A stretch of 49,965 nt of DNA, from NCBI GenBank assembly GCA_026707325.1, contig JAPOXA010000016.1, forward strand, positions 1 to 49,965. Direction: 5' to 3'. Below are positions 7,501 through 15,607 of the stretch, one piece after another; within the stretch, counting starts at the first letter, position 1; each line of letters starts with the position of its first letter. A program made the translations under genes and the position numbers. Below the pieces are notes generated by a model. It searched no databases, was not told the DNA's origin, and saw only the letters and a program-made list of their open reading frames with translations. Origin of the DNA: Acidobacteriota bacterium. GTDB taxonomy: Bacteria; Acidobacteriota; Thermoanaerobaculia; Multivoradales; Multivoraceae.

Positions 7501-9066
7501 CTCGACATCAACCGGCACGGCGTTCAGCTTGCCGCCTGCAACCTCACGCTCGGCGCGCCCTCGGTGGACTACGGACGGATGAACCTGCAAACCATGCAGC
7601 ACGGGCCTCAGGACGACGGGACCGTGCGAGCGGGATCGCTCGAGATCCTGAGGCGGCGGGAGGGCGGCCCCCAGCCGGCGCTCTTCGAGATGGCGTCGAA
7701 GCTCCAAGGAACGGACACCCTGGGCGCACGGTGGGTGGCGGACGAGACCGGCAGCGACTTCGCGCTCAACGACCTCGACCTGGTGATCATGAACCCGCCG
7801 TTCACCGCGAACGACAAGCGAGGCCAGAAGTTCACGGGAGACGCCAAGAAGCGGATGCAGGAACACGAACTCCGCATCCGCGACGGGCTCCTGAAGCGCG
7901 ACGCGGAAGCCGGCGCCGTGATCAACACGAACAGCATACGAACCTTCTTCACGCCGCTCGCGGACCAGTTGCTTCGGAACGAGCGAGGCGTCATCGCCAA
8001 GGTGCTCCCGGCGACTGCCTGCATCGGGGCCTCCGGGGAATCCGAGCGGCGGTTTCTTGCCGAGCGCTTCCACATCGAGCGCATCATCACCTCACACGAC
8101 CCGAAGCGGATCAACTTCTCCGAGAACACGGGGATCCACGAGTCGCTGCTCATCTGTCGGCGGCATGACACCAGCGTAAAGGCCGCGGCACCCACCGAGT
8201 TCGTGTCCCTACGCCGAATGCCGGCCACAGTTGAAGAAGCTCTCGATGCTGCGGCCGCCATCGCGGGGGGCAGCGAAGCTTGGGGCAGCCGCACACTCTG
8301 GCCAGCAGAGCGGATTCTCGCCGCCGACTGGACGCCGGTGCAGTGGTTCGACGGCTCCCTAGCAGAAGCCGCCAAGGAGATCGAGGACTCGCCTAGGCTC
8401 GAACTCTTGTCTGCGCGCCACGCCGTCGGGCCCGCAGCCCAACGGATCCGCGACGCCTTTCGGAAATGCGAGGCCGGTGCCGTAGGCGCAGTGCCCGGCT
8501 TCCACTCCGTGAGCAGCCAAGTGCGCCAGACGATTCGAGGCCAGCACGACGTCTGGTACGAACCGAAGCCAGGCAAGACCGGCCTCGCCGCCAAGTACCT
8601 GCAGCAACGGAATCGCCTGCTTCTTCCGATGCGTTTCCGTACCACCAACGGGCGGCTTACGGCACTGTGGACGCAGACACCTTCCTTCGGGACTTGGGTT
8701 CCCGTCGCGCCCAAGACCGAACGAATCGGTAAGGCCCTTGCCGTGTGGTGTAACTCCACACCGGTGCGCATGCTGCTCTTGAATCGGCGGTCCCGGACCC
8801 TTACGTACCCAACGTGGTCGCTCGAGCATCTCCGCGAGATCCGTGTTCCCATGCCCGACAACCCGGCCTGGGATGCCTTGGCCGGGGCCTACAGCGAGGT
8901 GTGCGACTTCGAACTACTCCCGACGCGGCAAGCCGAAGACTGCGCCGCTCGGATGATCATCGACGCCGCAGCCGCCCTGGCACTTGACCTTGAGGAAAGT
9001 CAGATCGCCGAGTGGCGACGGAAGCTCTCCAGGGAACCCACCGTCAGCAACGAGGCGGCGGACTGA
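4543..9066 (+). CDS. Single-polypeptide restriction-modification enzyme, type ISP-like (Mrr nuclease, SF2 helicase, N6-adenine methylase, target recognition)
   Basis: A 1507-residue multidomain protein. Residues about 85-200 are an Mrr-like nuclease: GQDIGVD around D126/D130 and IQCK at 143-146 form the D...QxK core. A superfamily-2 motor follows: Walker A ACGTGKT near 250-256, DEAH at 374-377, the MTATP motif, and QAVGRVMRR near 630. An amino-methyltransferase follows with motif I DPACGTGTL near 941 and NPPF at 1084-1087, the N6-adenine type. The last 350 residues would recognise the target. This order and size match type ISP enzymes (LlaBIII class), which methylate one strand, translocate and cut after head-on collision. 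The first 40 residues are low-complexity; a GTG at about 4654 may be the true start. No separate specificity gene is present, as expected. Confidence 0.85.
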   Translation: MVTFPVYTVNTSRARTGESSRSSPSRGRSQASAPEQVTTPQDLPVQTAIDLGAPPPDQDLDWGDLTAGELLRRIRNTSRTEAEKGQWFENLFAQLARNEPEFELDGVWRWAQWPERKRLTGLSGQDIGVDLVALHRDGTWIAIQCKCYASHHRVTKADVQSFLAGTDGTRGKVFGLRWIVTTSRWGRTAENIIRGTDVRRIDFRNYRDRRITAKEVERPVREPWQLQREAIEDTLQGLEHHDRGRLIMACGTGKTFTALRIAERFVPDGEAILFLAPTIALVSQARREWLTHTTRPLSSLVVCSDPYAGGRNEQEDIRISELECPVISNPEEIAAKLKSATHTKVVFCTYQSLMRVTEAQKLSGAAPFTLTIADEAHRTTGVLNRPREKVDFQLVHDAERLLTDKRLYMTATPRIYTRKSKSRLAKREIEVVDMSDEATYGPQFHRLRFKTAVDDEKLSDYRVIVLGVDQSRVTPGLRTRLEGLAEGDRKSQPTMNDITRVLGVSLAINGLSEGKGIERPDRLPRTMAYANSIKRSKWFAAALMDPQVKAATTRRLHGEERAWAVEAEHLDASASALDRSLALRRLSSAGGDGTLRVVCNVKLFTEGVDVPSLNAVAFLDPRDSQVDVVQAVGRVMRRAEDKNFGYIVVPVVVQPGMDVADALRNSPEGYHTLGKVLRALQAHDERLHEDIARFVQVYEPKPSPNAPGDPRDDPPGLFDDLELEPADEGIFAHVAAASGLGQPGKLVADEIAWAVQRAADVFQNEEVEGPLADALDLPADNEQARKAARTIAALLLCNACLMHRRLRDVPEMRMLPGLGRVGATDDPSSVLKASWSTILDLDYKPIFEPALAALNALPANEGIRSALRGLSECADNLADSLNDLGYDHAGPLYHRILGSAKSDGAFYTNNISALLLARLALDESFVDWSDPQAVAKLRIIDPACGTGTLLMAALRTIKARMREAGSLGEGSDEPLHRRLVQDVLCGLDINRHGVQLAACNLTLGAPSVDYGRMNLQTMQHGPQDDGTVRAGSLEILRRREGGPQPALFEMASKLQGTDTLGARWVADETGSDFALNDLDLVIMNPPFTANDKRGQKFTGDAKKRMQEHELRIRDGLLKRDAEAGAVINTNSIRTFFTPLADQLLRNERGVIAKVLPATACIGASGESERRFLAERFHIERIITSHDPKRINFSENTGIHESLLICRRHDTSVKAAAPTEFVSLRRMPATVEEALDAAAAIAGGSEAWGSRTLWPAERILAADWTPVQWFDGSLAEAAKEIEDSPRLELLSARHAVGPAAQRIRDAFRKCEAGAVGAVPGFHSVSSQVRQTIRGQHDVWYEPKPGKTGLAAKYLQQRNRLLLPMRFRTTNGRLTALWTQTPSFGTWVPVAPKTERIGKALAVWCNSTPVRMLLLNRRSRTLTYPTWSLEHLREIRVPMPDNPAWDALAGAYSEVCDFELLPTRQAEDCAARMIIDAAAALALDLEESQIAEWRRKLSREPTVSNEAAD

Positions 9067-9375
9067 ACGGGAGCCGCCGCGGCCACCGTCACCCTTAGAG
9101 AGGCGCGACCTCTACTTAACCTCGTCCAGGGCCGTCTCCCTCCTAGTCCAAGTCCACGGCCGCTTAGTCTTCAAAGTCGCATCAAGTAGGCATCGGAACA
9201 GCCGAGATAACGAATCGCGGGCGTGGGCGAGCTGCTCTAAGACCTCACCGCCAGAACGTCTGAGGGCGTGATGCAGCCCAGAAGGGCAGCGGCTCGACAC
9301 GGCGGCCTCTTCACCCCGAGGTCCGAGGAGTTCCGACTCAGTACTGAAGGTCGCGTTCGGCCTCCCCCTACAGGC
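9067..9375. other. 309-bp gap between convergent genes, no gene seen
   Basis: The stops of the restriction gene (plus) and the UvrD-type helicase (minus) face each other across this interval. Short open frames exist on both strands but none has a ribosome site with a plausible product. I see no clear intrinsic terminator. Confidence 0.35.
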
Positions 9376-11331
9376 CTACTGGTACCCTCTGGCCGCCCAC
9401 TCCACTCCCGGCCGTGATCTCGGTGCGGTTGGCCCTAGTTCCCGGATAAACCGGCTGGCTGTTGTCATGCCTCCTGGGGCGTGGACGTTCATCCTCTTTG
9501 CGTCCGCGTAGTCTATCCGCCGGAACGATGACAGCACGAGGACCTTGGTGCAACGAGTAATTGCGACATAGAACAGCCGGCGCTGCTCCTCAAGCTCCTG
9601 CTCTCTTGATTCAAACCTCAGAAGCTGCAGTTCCTTTGCTCTAGTCGGGATCAGTCCCTGGCAACAACTCGTGACGACTACGATCTTTCTGGTGAGGCCT
9701 TTCGACTTGTGCAGGCTCATGACCTGCACAACGTCTTCGCGGGGCACTTCCGGGTGTGTGATGTGATCCCTGATATGGGCGTACATCTCGGCTGGCGTGT
9801 CGACCCTTTCACTGCCCGTCAGTGCGACCTCCCGTAGAGGCCAAAGTTCCCTGTTCTCTTCTGGAAACACCTCATCGACGACCTGCGCCACCGGAAGGCC
9901 TCTAAGGGTCTCCAGCTTCTCAACGAGTGTCTCATAAATCGGAATCAGGGCACCCGTGTACGGTACCTCGCATTGGCCCTTCTTCAGCGCATCCAGAGCA
10001 GCGTGTGGCGATCTGTTGGTTGCTTCACAGTACTCTCGGAGTCGGGCGTATCCCCCGCGCAGCCCGGTACTGCTGCCGCGTCCAAGCCACCACCTCAGGG
10101 CCGTTCGGTCGTCCTCATTAGCCAGAAGAGTCAGCAAGCAAAACGCCTCTTGCGCCGAGGTAGAGTCGAGGGCCTCCTCGTGGAAGAAGCTGTGTGCTGG
10201 GATGTCTCGCGCCTTCAATAGGTCGCGTATCCCGTATCCGATCTCCCGTCGCGGGCACAGAACCATGATGTCCTTGGGTTTGACTGAGCACCGCTCCACT
10301 AGTTCCCGCACGTAACCTGCGAGCCCCTCCGCTTCCTGCACTCTGTCCTCCCACTGTACGACATAGACCTTACCTTTGCGGCGACCTTTCAAAGCCTTCA
10401 AACGGGTCGCTTCTGAGTTCGGATTGTAGGTCATGAGGTGGTTGGCTAACGCAACGACACGCTTGGGGCACCGACGACACTCTTCGATCGTCTCATCCTT
10501 GGTTGTAGAATGCCGGTCGTCAAACTTACTGATAGCTTCCGGGTTGGCGTACCGAAAGCTGTAAATGGACTGATTCGGATCTCCCACCACGGTCACATTA
10601 GAGTTCCTCACTAGCTCGTCCAATAGCTCTTGTTCTGCACGATTAAGGTCTTGATACTCGTCCACTATGACATGGTCGAAAGCCGCCAGTTCGGGTGCTA
10701 CGGGGTTCGTCTTGAGATAGTCTAGTGTAAGGGGAACTAGCTCTCCAATCAGTACGGATCGATGGAATCGCAGCCACGCTTTCAAGCGACGTTCAAACTC
10801 TCGGTCGAAGTCGAACTTTGGCCCACCAGGGATATCCTCCTGTCGTCTCGCCCAAGCCGCCTCGAATGCCAGAATCTGGTTGGTGCAGTGCCTCTTGCCG
10901 CCGAACTGATGCAGGTCATGCAGGATCATGTCGGCTTCGAATTTGAGGCATCCGGATTTCATGTAGCTAATCACGGGGCGTGCCACTCTGCCGAGGAGCG
11001 GCAGCACCTGCGCTTGGCTCAGAACCGAGAAGCAGAATGAGTGGAGAGTGCCAGCACGTACCTGTCGACATCCTTCAATGTTGAGGTCCTTCAGTGCGTC
11101 GACAAGATCCGCCGCTGAGTTCCGGGTGAAAGTCACTGCCAGCACCCGCCTTGGCTCCTGGCCCTCCTCCAGTAGTCGTGCGACTCGCCGCATCATCGCG
11201 TAGGTCTTGCCTGTCCCCGGTCCCGCAAGGACACGCAGCCTGTCACCGTCTGCTTCTGCGATTCGGAGGGCAGCTCCTTTGAGGTTCTTCTTCCAACTGT
11301 AGGAGGCCTCGCTCGGGCGTGTGGTGTTCAT
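9376..11331 (-). CDS. UvrD/PcrA-type superfamily-1 DNA helicase
   Basis: A 651-residue ATP-dependent helicase. The SF1A motifs are in order: motif I AGPGTGKT at 36-43, motif Ia AVTFTRNSAADL, motif II VDEYQD near 223, motif III GDPNQSIYSFRYA, motif V MSLHKSKGLTRKIVVV, and motif VI EEQRRLFYVAITRCTK. It is shorter than housekeeping UvrD (about 720 aa) and lacks an obvious C-terminal nuclease. Helicases of this class occur as stand-alone repair enzymes and as partners in defence systems such as Gabija (GajB); no GajA-like OLD nuclease is present here, so that assignment is not made. Its position directly beside a restriction gene and between two HicAB pairs suggests a defence or DNA-processing role. 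ATG at 11329-11331. Confidence 0.85.
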   Translation of the reverse strand: MNTTRPSEASYSWKKNLKGAALRIAEADGDRLRVLAGPGTGKTYAMMRRVARLLEEGQEPRRVLAVTFTRNSAADLVDALKDLNIEGCRQVRAGTLHSFCFSVLSQAQVLPLLGRVARPVISYMKSGCLKFEADMILHDLHQFGGKRHCTNQILAFEAAWARRQEDIPGGPKFDFDREFERRLKAWLRFHRSVLIGELVPLTLDYLKTNPVAPELAAFDHVIVDEYQDLNRAEQELLDELVRNSNVTVVGDPNQSIYSFRYANPEAISKFDDRHSTTKDETIEECRRCPKRVVALANHLMTYNPNSEATRLKALKGRRKGKVYVVQWEDRVQEAEGLAGYVRELVERCSVKPKDIMVLCPRREIGYGIRDLLKARDIPAHSFFHEEALDSTSAQEAFCLLTLLANEDDRTALRWWLGRGSSTGLRGGYARLREYCEATNRSPHAALDALKKGQCEVPYTGALIPIYETLVEKLETLRGLPVAQVVDEVFPEENRELWPLREVALTGSERVDTPAEMYAHIRDHITHPEVPREDVVQVMSLHKSKGLTRKIVVVTSCCQGLIPTRAKELQLLRFESREQELEEQRRLFYVAITRCTKVLVLSSFRRIDYADAKRMNVHAPGGMTTASRFIRELGPTAPRSRPGVEWAARGYQ

Positions 11332-12230
11332 GATCGACCAAGAGTCCTTCTCTGTGCCGGAGTGTCGAAGTGGTCCCTGCCGCGGCGTTACAAGGGGGTC
11401 GAACGGTCCGGAAGGGCCGCGAAGTGGTTCCTATGGCGCGCGCTCCCGTGAGAGGACCGCGGGCGGAGCGGCGACTGTAGCCAGCCTTAGGGTCCTAGGT
11501 CCACCTCCCTTGCGCGCGCTGTCGCCCGGTCGCCGTGTGGCGGGCTTCTCCCCCCGCCTGCCCACCTCCCCTGCGCGCGCTGTCGCTCGGGTGCCAACCA
11601 CGACTCTTGGTCACTGGCACCAGGCAGTCTTCCCCCGTGTGACTCGCGGAACCGGATTCCATGCACCTTGCGGTCCAGGTCAAGCCGGCGTAGGAGCTTT
11701 CACCACACCCCATAACTCTAGGTTCGAACTAGATGCGACGAGGAAGAACACCAGCGCTCCGTCCTCGAGGTTCCTCGCCATTCTCCAGGACTCAAAGCGC
11801 CCGTCGCGCCAGCGGAGCGAGATGTTACCTGCTGGCCTTCATCCGTGACGCCGGAATCGTCCAGACCTGCCGACGCGCTCAATCTCAGTACAGCGCGCGT
11901 GCCCGACTTCGCTAGCACCACGGCGTCTCCGCTACACTCCGCCCATCCCACCGACATCCGGAGGACCCAACATGAGAGTCAGGTTGTCCGGAGACGTAAG
12001 TCCTTACGTTTCAATGGTTTAGCGGACGGCCAGCCCTACGGGTCCCACACTCTGGCCCAACTCCCGGAGACCACGCTCAAGCCGGACCACGGGAGAAGCG
12101 ATACCGTCCGACCGGGAAGATTCGAGGTCGCGCGGCCCCTCAACTCCGCCGCGATGGTCGCGTCCACGAGACGGTCAGAGCAGACGCCAAACCCCTCAGC
12201 CCCCAACCGGGAAGCCACCAGGTGAACGGC
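11332..12230. other. About 900 bp without a recognisable gene; short imperfect repeat
   Basis: Open frames here are fragmentary and have no gene-like product. The interval contains two copies of a 29-bp unit (11501-11529 and 11562-11590) with two mismatches, and a near-perfect palindrome of 7-bp arms at about 11994-12009 (ACGTAAG/CTTACGT). The part next to 11332 must contain the helicase promoter. The rest looks like decayed sequence. Confidence 0.4.
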
Positions 12231-12419
12231 TCAGGGGACCAGCTCGACGCCAAGATCCGCGCAGATCTTCCGCGCCAGTATCCGGTTGATCTCGGTATGG
12301 CGCGGAATCGCGCTGCGCCGATCGTCAGCGCGATTCCGCCACCAAGAGTGCCGTCGCCCCTCGCGCACCAACTCGCAGCCCTGTCTTCGAAGATGCCGCA
12401 GAAGGGCTCTGCGCTTCAT
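12231..12419 (-). CDS. hicA: HicA-family mRNA interferase toxin, copy 2
   Basis: A 62-residue toxin with 59 of 62 residues identical to copy 1 (662-850), including the catalytic-type His24. Differences are at residues 30, 32 and 60 (S to R, G to D, R to L). Its ATG overlaps the hicB stop as in copy 1. With such close paralogues, each antitoxin may neutralise both toxins, which matters for whether either pair works as an independent addiction module. The copies lie about 11.5 kb apart on the same strand and enclose the defence genes. Confidence 0.85.
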   Translation of the reverse strand: MKRRALLRHLRRQGCELVREGRRHSWWRNRADDRRSAIPRHTEINRILARKICADLGVELVP

Positions 12420-12631
12420 GTAGCAACGACGACCTTCTCCAAGGTGTAGCCCTCACCAGCCGCGGCCAACGCTGCCTGGCGATTGAACTCCAGTGCCTCG
12501 CCCAGAGTGATGGACAGGGTCTCCAGCAGCTTCTCGCGGCTCCGCTCCTGGCAGTTCACGCCCGGCACTTCTTCGATCCAGCCGATCCACCAGTCGCCGG
12601 CCCGCTTGACGATCGCGGTGTACTCCTGCAT
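12416..12631 (-). CDS. hicB: HicB-family antitoxin, copy 2
   Basis: A 71-residue antitoxin starting with ATG at 12629-12631, preceded by GGAGGAGGA, a stronger ribosome site and start than copy 1 (GTG). Five internal residues differ from copy 1 (G for D at 12, then E, K, E and S around 33-40); the WWIGWIEEV core and the C-terminal EGYTLEKVVVAT are unchanged. DNA similarity between the pairs ends at the hicA stop and at the hicB ribosome site, so promoters and flanks have diverged. It is translationally coupled to the toxin gene. Confidence 0.8.
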   Translation of the reverse strand: MQEYTAIVKRAGDWWIGWIEEVPGVNCQERSREKLLETLSITLGEALEFNRQAALAAAGEGYTLEKVVVAT

Positions 12632-13103
12632 TCCTCCTCCTCTCTCGACGACATCGGTGGCCAGTGCCCATGCACCTAGGCAGCGCGAAGAAGTAACTCT
12701 ACCCCCAGGGCAGGCACGGGCCGCTCCCGTCATCTACTCCGTCAAGGGGATCTCCTCACCGCCCCCCGGTCTGTTCGGGTCGCGGCGCTCAGCCGTCTGA
12801 GGCCCGTCAGTTAGAGCATCCGCCGCCCCCCGTCCGTAGCGATCTGTGCGGCTGTGACTCCCGGCCGGACCTCGGCTAAATTGCATAGAAGACGATCACT
12901 TGCACGGAACGACGGTCGAAAGGTGTCCCCCAACATGGTCCCGTTTGCGGGCGAAACCCTCTCGACTGTCTAGCCGACGATCTGCTGCGGGAGACTAGCC
13001 GTCTAGATACTACGCCAAGCATACGGGCTCAACGATGCCGAACTCCGTGGCGACGAATGACGCGGGCCTCGTCCTGCCCGTGTCGGCAGTCATAGGGTCG
13101 ATG
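12632..13103. other. About 470-bp gap without a recognisable gene
   Basis: It holds the presumed promoter of hicBA copy 2 at its left end. No coding frame with family resemblance is visible; the right end runs into the integrase remnant. Confidence 0.35.
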
Positions 13104-13327
13104 CCTCTTGAAGTGACTGGAGATCGACTCCGTCGCTCACGGCTTCCGGTCCTCGTTCCGGTCGTGGACGGCAGGGGAGGGCGTCTCGCGGGAGGTAGCC
13201 GAGACTTGCCTGGGTCACACGATCTCGGGAACCAACTCGAACAGGCTTGCCAGAGAAGTGATCTGCTCGACCAAAGGGCAGAAGTCATGGAGCGTTGGGG
13301 CTGGCACTACGGTGCCGTATCGAGTAG
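13104..13327 (+). pseudogene. Tyrosine integrase C-terminal remnant 1 (P4-type)
   Basis: Read in one frame the segment gives LEIDSVAHGFRSSFRSW, then REVAETCLGHTI, and after a frameshift near 13226 QRSDLLDQRAEVMERW. These match the catalytic C-terminus of P4-family tyrosine integrases: the H-x-x-R box, the LGH box and the tail following the nucleophile. Three lesions mark it as dead: a TGA shortly before the H-x-x-R box where remnant 2 has an arginine codon, the frameshift, and Cys (TGC, 13248-13250) where the family has the nucleophilic Tyr in an AYxR context. No N-terminal part is present. It is closely related to remnant 2 at 18827-19203, so both derive from related islands. Confidence 0.75.
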
Positions 13328-13471
13328 TACGTCGTCTCCCCATGCACGGGGGATTCTGGATCGACAGCTTGAGGACACCGCAAAGCGCGCCAAGGGTCCT
13401 TCCGCTCGCTCAGCGCAACCGGCACCGGCCCGCCGTTGACGATCGACATCGAGTGCAACTAGGCTGAAGCC

Positions 13472-13738
13472 GTGAACCGGCGGCCGCTGACACCGACACC
13501 AACGAGAGCCGTTCACGACAATCCGACCCGGACCCAGGCCGGTTTCTGGGCCGGCATCGCGACGATCGCGCTGATCGTGGTTGCGCTCTCGGCTCTTCCG
13601 TCCGAGCGCCATTTCGGACTCCAGCTTAGCCTCACGGCGGGATTCCAAGGCGCCACGCAGCCGTGGATCCTCCGGCTTCTATCGCGCACAAGCGACCGCG
13701 CCCGAACGGCCCGTCGTTCGAATAGTGAACTGCGCTGA
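13472..13738 (+). CDS. Possible small membrane protein (88 aa)
   Basis: A GTG-initiated frame of 88 residues has a single hydrophobic stretch (WAGIATIALIVVALSAL, about residues 26-42) and a charged C-terminus. There is no strong ribosome site and no family recognised. It lies just after integrase remnant 1, upstream of the membrane HEPN-like gene. It may be a real small protein or a chance frame in GC-rich DNA. Confidence 0.3.
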   Translation: MNRRPLTPTPTRAVHDNPTRTQAGFWAGIATIALIVVALSALPSERHFGLQLSLTAGFQGATQPWILRLLSRTSDRARTARRSNSELR

Positions 13739-13825
13739 TGATCCCTCGCGCAAGACCTCACCGTGAGACCTCGTACTCTCAACACCCAAGAGAAACACCA
13801 TGAGTGAAGCGAACTGCATTGGGCT

Positions 13826-14434
13826 ATGTTCAGTGGAGCCTTGGGCCGCACCATGAGTCCCTGGATGGAATTGGTCGCGGCCCTCGCGGATGCGGCGAGC
13901 TGGCCAATCGTTCTTCTCATCCTGGCAGTGATCTTCAGGAAACCCGTGAAAGGGCTCATAGACGGCCTAGAGATGATCGGCATCCGAGACAACATGGTGA
14001 CCGTCAAGCGTCACCTAGATGCTGCCAAAGACAACGCAAACCAGCTACCTGATGCACCTGACAAGACGGACGACCAAAGTGCGGTCGCGATTCACGCGAA
14101 AGCGTCTGTAGAGCGTAGTCCAAGAGCTGCGGTCATAGAGGCATGGCTCGATGTGGACAAGTCCCTTCGAGATGTCTGTGATCGCCTTGACCTCGACCGC
14201 AGTAGATGGCGGCCAGCGGGCAAGATCATCCGCCTGCTGGAGAACGCCGGACACTTGGATGCCGATGGCCTTGGAATCCTCCGTCACCTCAATCACGTTC
14301 GGAATGAAGCGGCACACTCCCGCCGGTTCACCATCTCGTCCTACATGGCAGAAGAGTACGTTCGCCTTTGTTCGAGTGCTAGCCGCTACTTAGAATCGAT
14401 CGGTTGGCCTCAGCAACGCACGGCGGTCGAGTAG
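13826..14434 (+). CDS. Membrane-anchored HEPN-like protein
   Basis: A 202-residue protein with one N-terminal transmembrane helix (WPIVLLILAVIF, about residues 25-37), then a cytoplasmic linker and a helical domain whose last part reads HLNHVRNEAAHSRRF. RNEAAH at about 159-164 fits the R-x4-H pattern of HEPN/DUF4145-type domains. Such domains often act as RNases or nucleotide-binding modules in defence and toxin systems. ATG at 13826 or 13853 are both possible; neither has a strong ribosome site. It is the first clear gene of the islet between the two integrase remnants. Without homology searching the enzymatic role is only a suggestion. Confidence 0.55.
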   Translation: MFSGALGRTMSPWMELVAALADAASWPIVLLILAVIFRKPVKGLIDGLEMIGIRDNMVTVKRHLDAAKDNANQLPDAPDKTDDQSAVAIHAKASVERSPRAAVIEAWLDVDKSLRDVCDRLDLDRSRWRPAGKIIRLLENAGHLDADGLGILRHLNHVRNEAAHSRRFTISSYMAEEYVRLCSSASRYLESIGWPQQRTAVE

Positions 14435-14487
14435 CATCTGGTCGTCACCGTCCCAAGACCTGCGAGGCAACCGGAGCCGAGGAGAGC

Positions 14488-14790
14488 GTGCCGGACACCG
14501 TTGACGCCGGGACTCCTTCGCGCATCATGGCGCGAGTGCGGAGCCGAGACACAGGGCCGGAGCTGACTCTGCGTCCCAGCCTCTACGCTCGTGGCCTTCG
14601 CTACCGATTCCACGATTCGGCACTAACAGGCCGGCCAGATCTCGTCTCTCCCCGCTACCGAGCGGTCTGCTTCGTGCACGGCTGTTTCGGGCACCGCCAC
14701 GACGGGTGTCCGCGCGCAACCACGCCGGCGACTAACCGGGCATACTGGAAACAGAAGTTCGCCACCAACGTCCTCCGCAACCGCAGGTAG
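14488..14790 (+). pseudogene. vsr: Very short patch repair endonuclease (Vsr), C-terminally truncated
   Basis: From the GTG at 14488 (GAGGAG upstream) the frame gives 100 residues that align with Vsr: MARVRSRDTGPELTLR, GRPDLV with the catalytic Asp at position 51, and FVHGCFGHRHDGCP with His64 and zinc-ligand cysteines. Numbering follows E. coli Vsr closely. Two faults suggest loss of function: the usual Trp68 of the CFWH motif, which helps wedge the T:G mismatch, is Gly, and the protein stops at TAG after RNRR, lacking about 40-50 C-terminal residues found in active enzymes (E. coli Vsr has 156). No cytosine methyltransferase gene, the normal partner, is in the window. Confidence 0.75.
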
Positions 14791-14869
14791 GAGCCAGTGG
14801 GACAATGACGACCATCGAGATCCGCAGTTTGAGCGCTTGCACGGCGGGGCTCGGTACTGGGTGAGCAGT

Positions 14870-15541
14870 ATGGAAGCAACGACCGTTGAGAAGATTCTAC
14901 AGTGGGTGCACGTGGTCTACTTCGTCTGTGTGGGGATCGTAGCGGTTGCGAGCTTGGCGATCTATCATCTTTCTGCGCGAGTCAATGCAGATAAGGACCG
15001 TAGAATGGAGGCACATCGAATCGAGTCGCGCAATCAGATTGCGCGCGCAGATGCCCGTTCCGCAGAGGCGAATGCCCGTGCAGAAGAAGCAGAGGCCGTT
15101 GCCTCCCAGGCCCGGCTTGAGCTGGCGAAGCTCATCGAGCCGAGGACCATAACGTCAGATGGTCAAGATGAAATCGTGGCATCGGTGAAACAGTTCGCTG
15201 GACAGCGTTTTGGCTTCACGGTGTATCCTGACTCCGAATCCCAGTCGCTGCTTCGAGTGCTTGACGATACGCTGAAGTCCGCGGGATGGATGAGAGTGTC
15301 GTCGCAGACGGGCCGCGGCATCTCTGTAACCGTCGCTGGCGATACAGCGGGAGTTTCAACCAACTCTGGCGTGTTCCTGGCCATTGGAGAAGATAATGGT
15401 AGTGCCGGCCCTGCCTTAGCGGCCCTTACTACGGTTCTTAGGGCTGTAGGCATTCCATGCCGCAAGGGTTTGGCTCCTCATCTACAAGGCACGACCCCCA
15501 AGGCCATACTCATCGATGTCGGGAAGAAGCCCGTAGACTGA
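14870..15541 (+). CDS. Membrane protein with coiled coil and C-terminal soluble domain, unknown function
   Basis: A protein of 223 residues from ATG 14870 (in-frame GTGs and an ATG upstream are possible). It has one N-terminal membrane helix (VVYFVCVGIVAVASLAIYHL), then an alanine- and glutamate-rich coiled coil (ADARSAEANARAEEAEAVAS), then a compact domain containing VKQFAGQRFGFTVYPDS and SLLRVLDDTLKSAGW. The C-terminal domain resembles proteins that compute or sense something via a small alpha/beta fold, but I recognise no family. Base composition is less GC-rich than the conjugation genes, consistent with separate acquisition. It lies 66 bp before the K+ channel gene, in the same direction. 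Confidence 0.6.
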   Translation: MEATTVEKILQWVHVVYFVCVGIVAVASLAIYHLSARVNADKDRRMEAHRIESRNQIARADARSAEANARAEEAEAVASQARLELAKLIEPRTITSDGQDEIVASVKQFAGQRFGFTVYPDSESQSLLRVLDDTLKSAGWMRVSSQTGRGISVTVAGDTAGVSTNSGVFLAIGEDNGSAGPALAALTTVLRAVGIPCRKGLAPHLQGTTPKAILIDVGKKPVD

Positions 15542-15607
15542 GCCTTACGACCTGACGGCGAAGGTTCTGCAGACTTCAGGGCGAGACACAAGACTGAGCC
15601 CCCCATC

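Noticed and set aside
9376..11331. The UvrD helicase as GajB of a Gabija system
   Set aside because: No GajA-like OLD/TOPRIM nuclease gene is adjacent; the neighbours are a convergent restriction gene and decayed sequence.
11700..11740. A GGTTCGAACT segment resembling a tRNA T-loop
   Set aside because: The flanking bases do not form a T-stem, and no acceptor or anticodon arm could be found.
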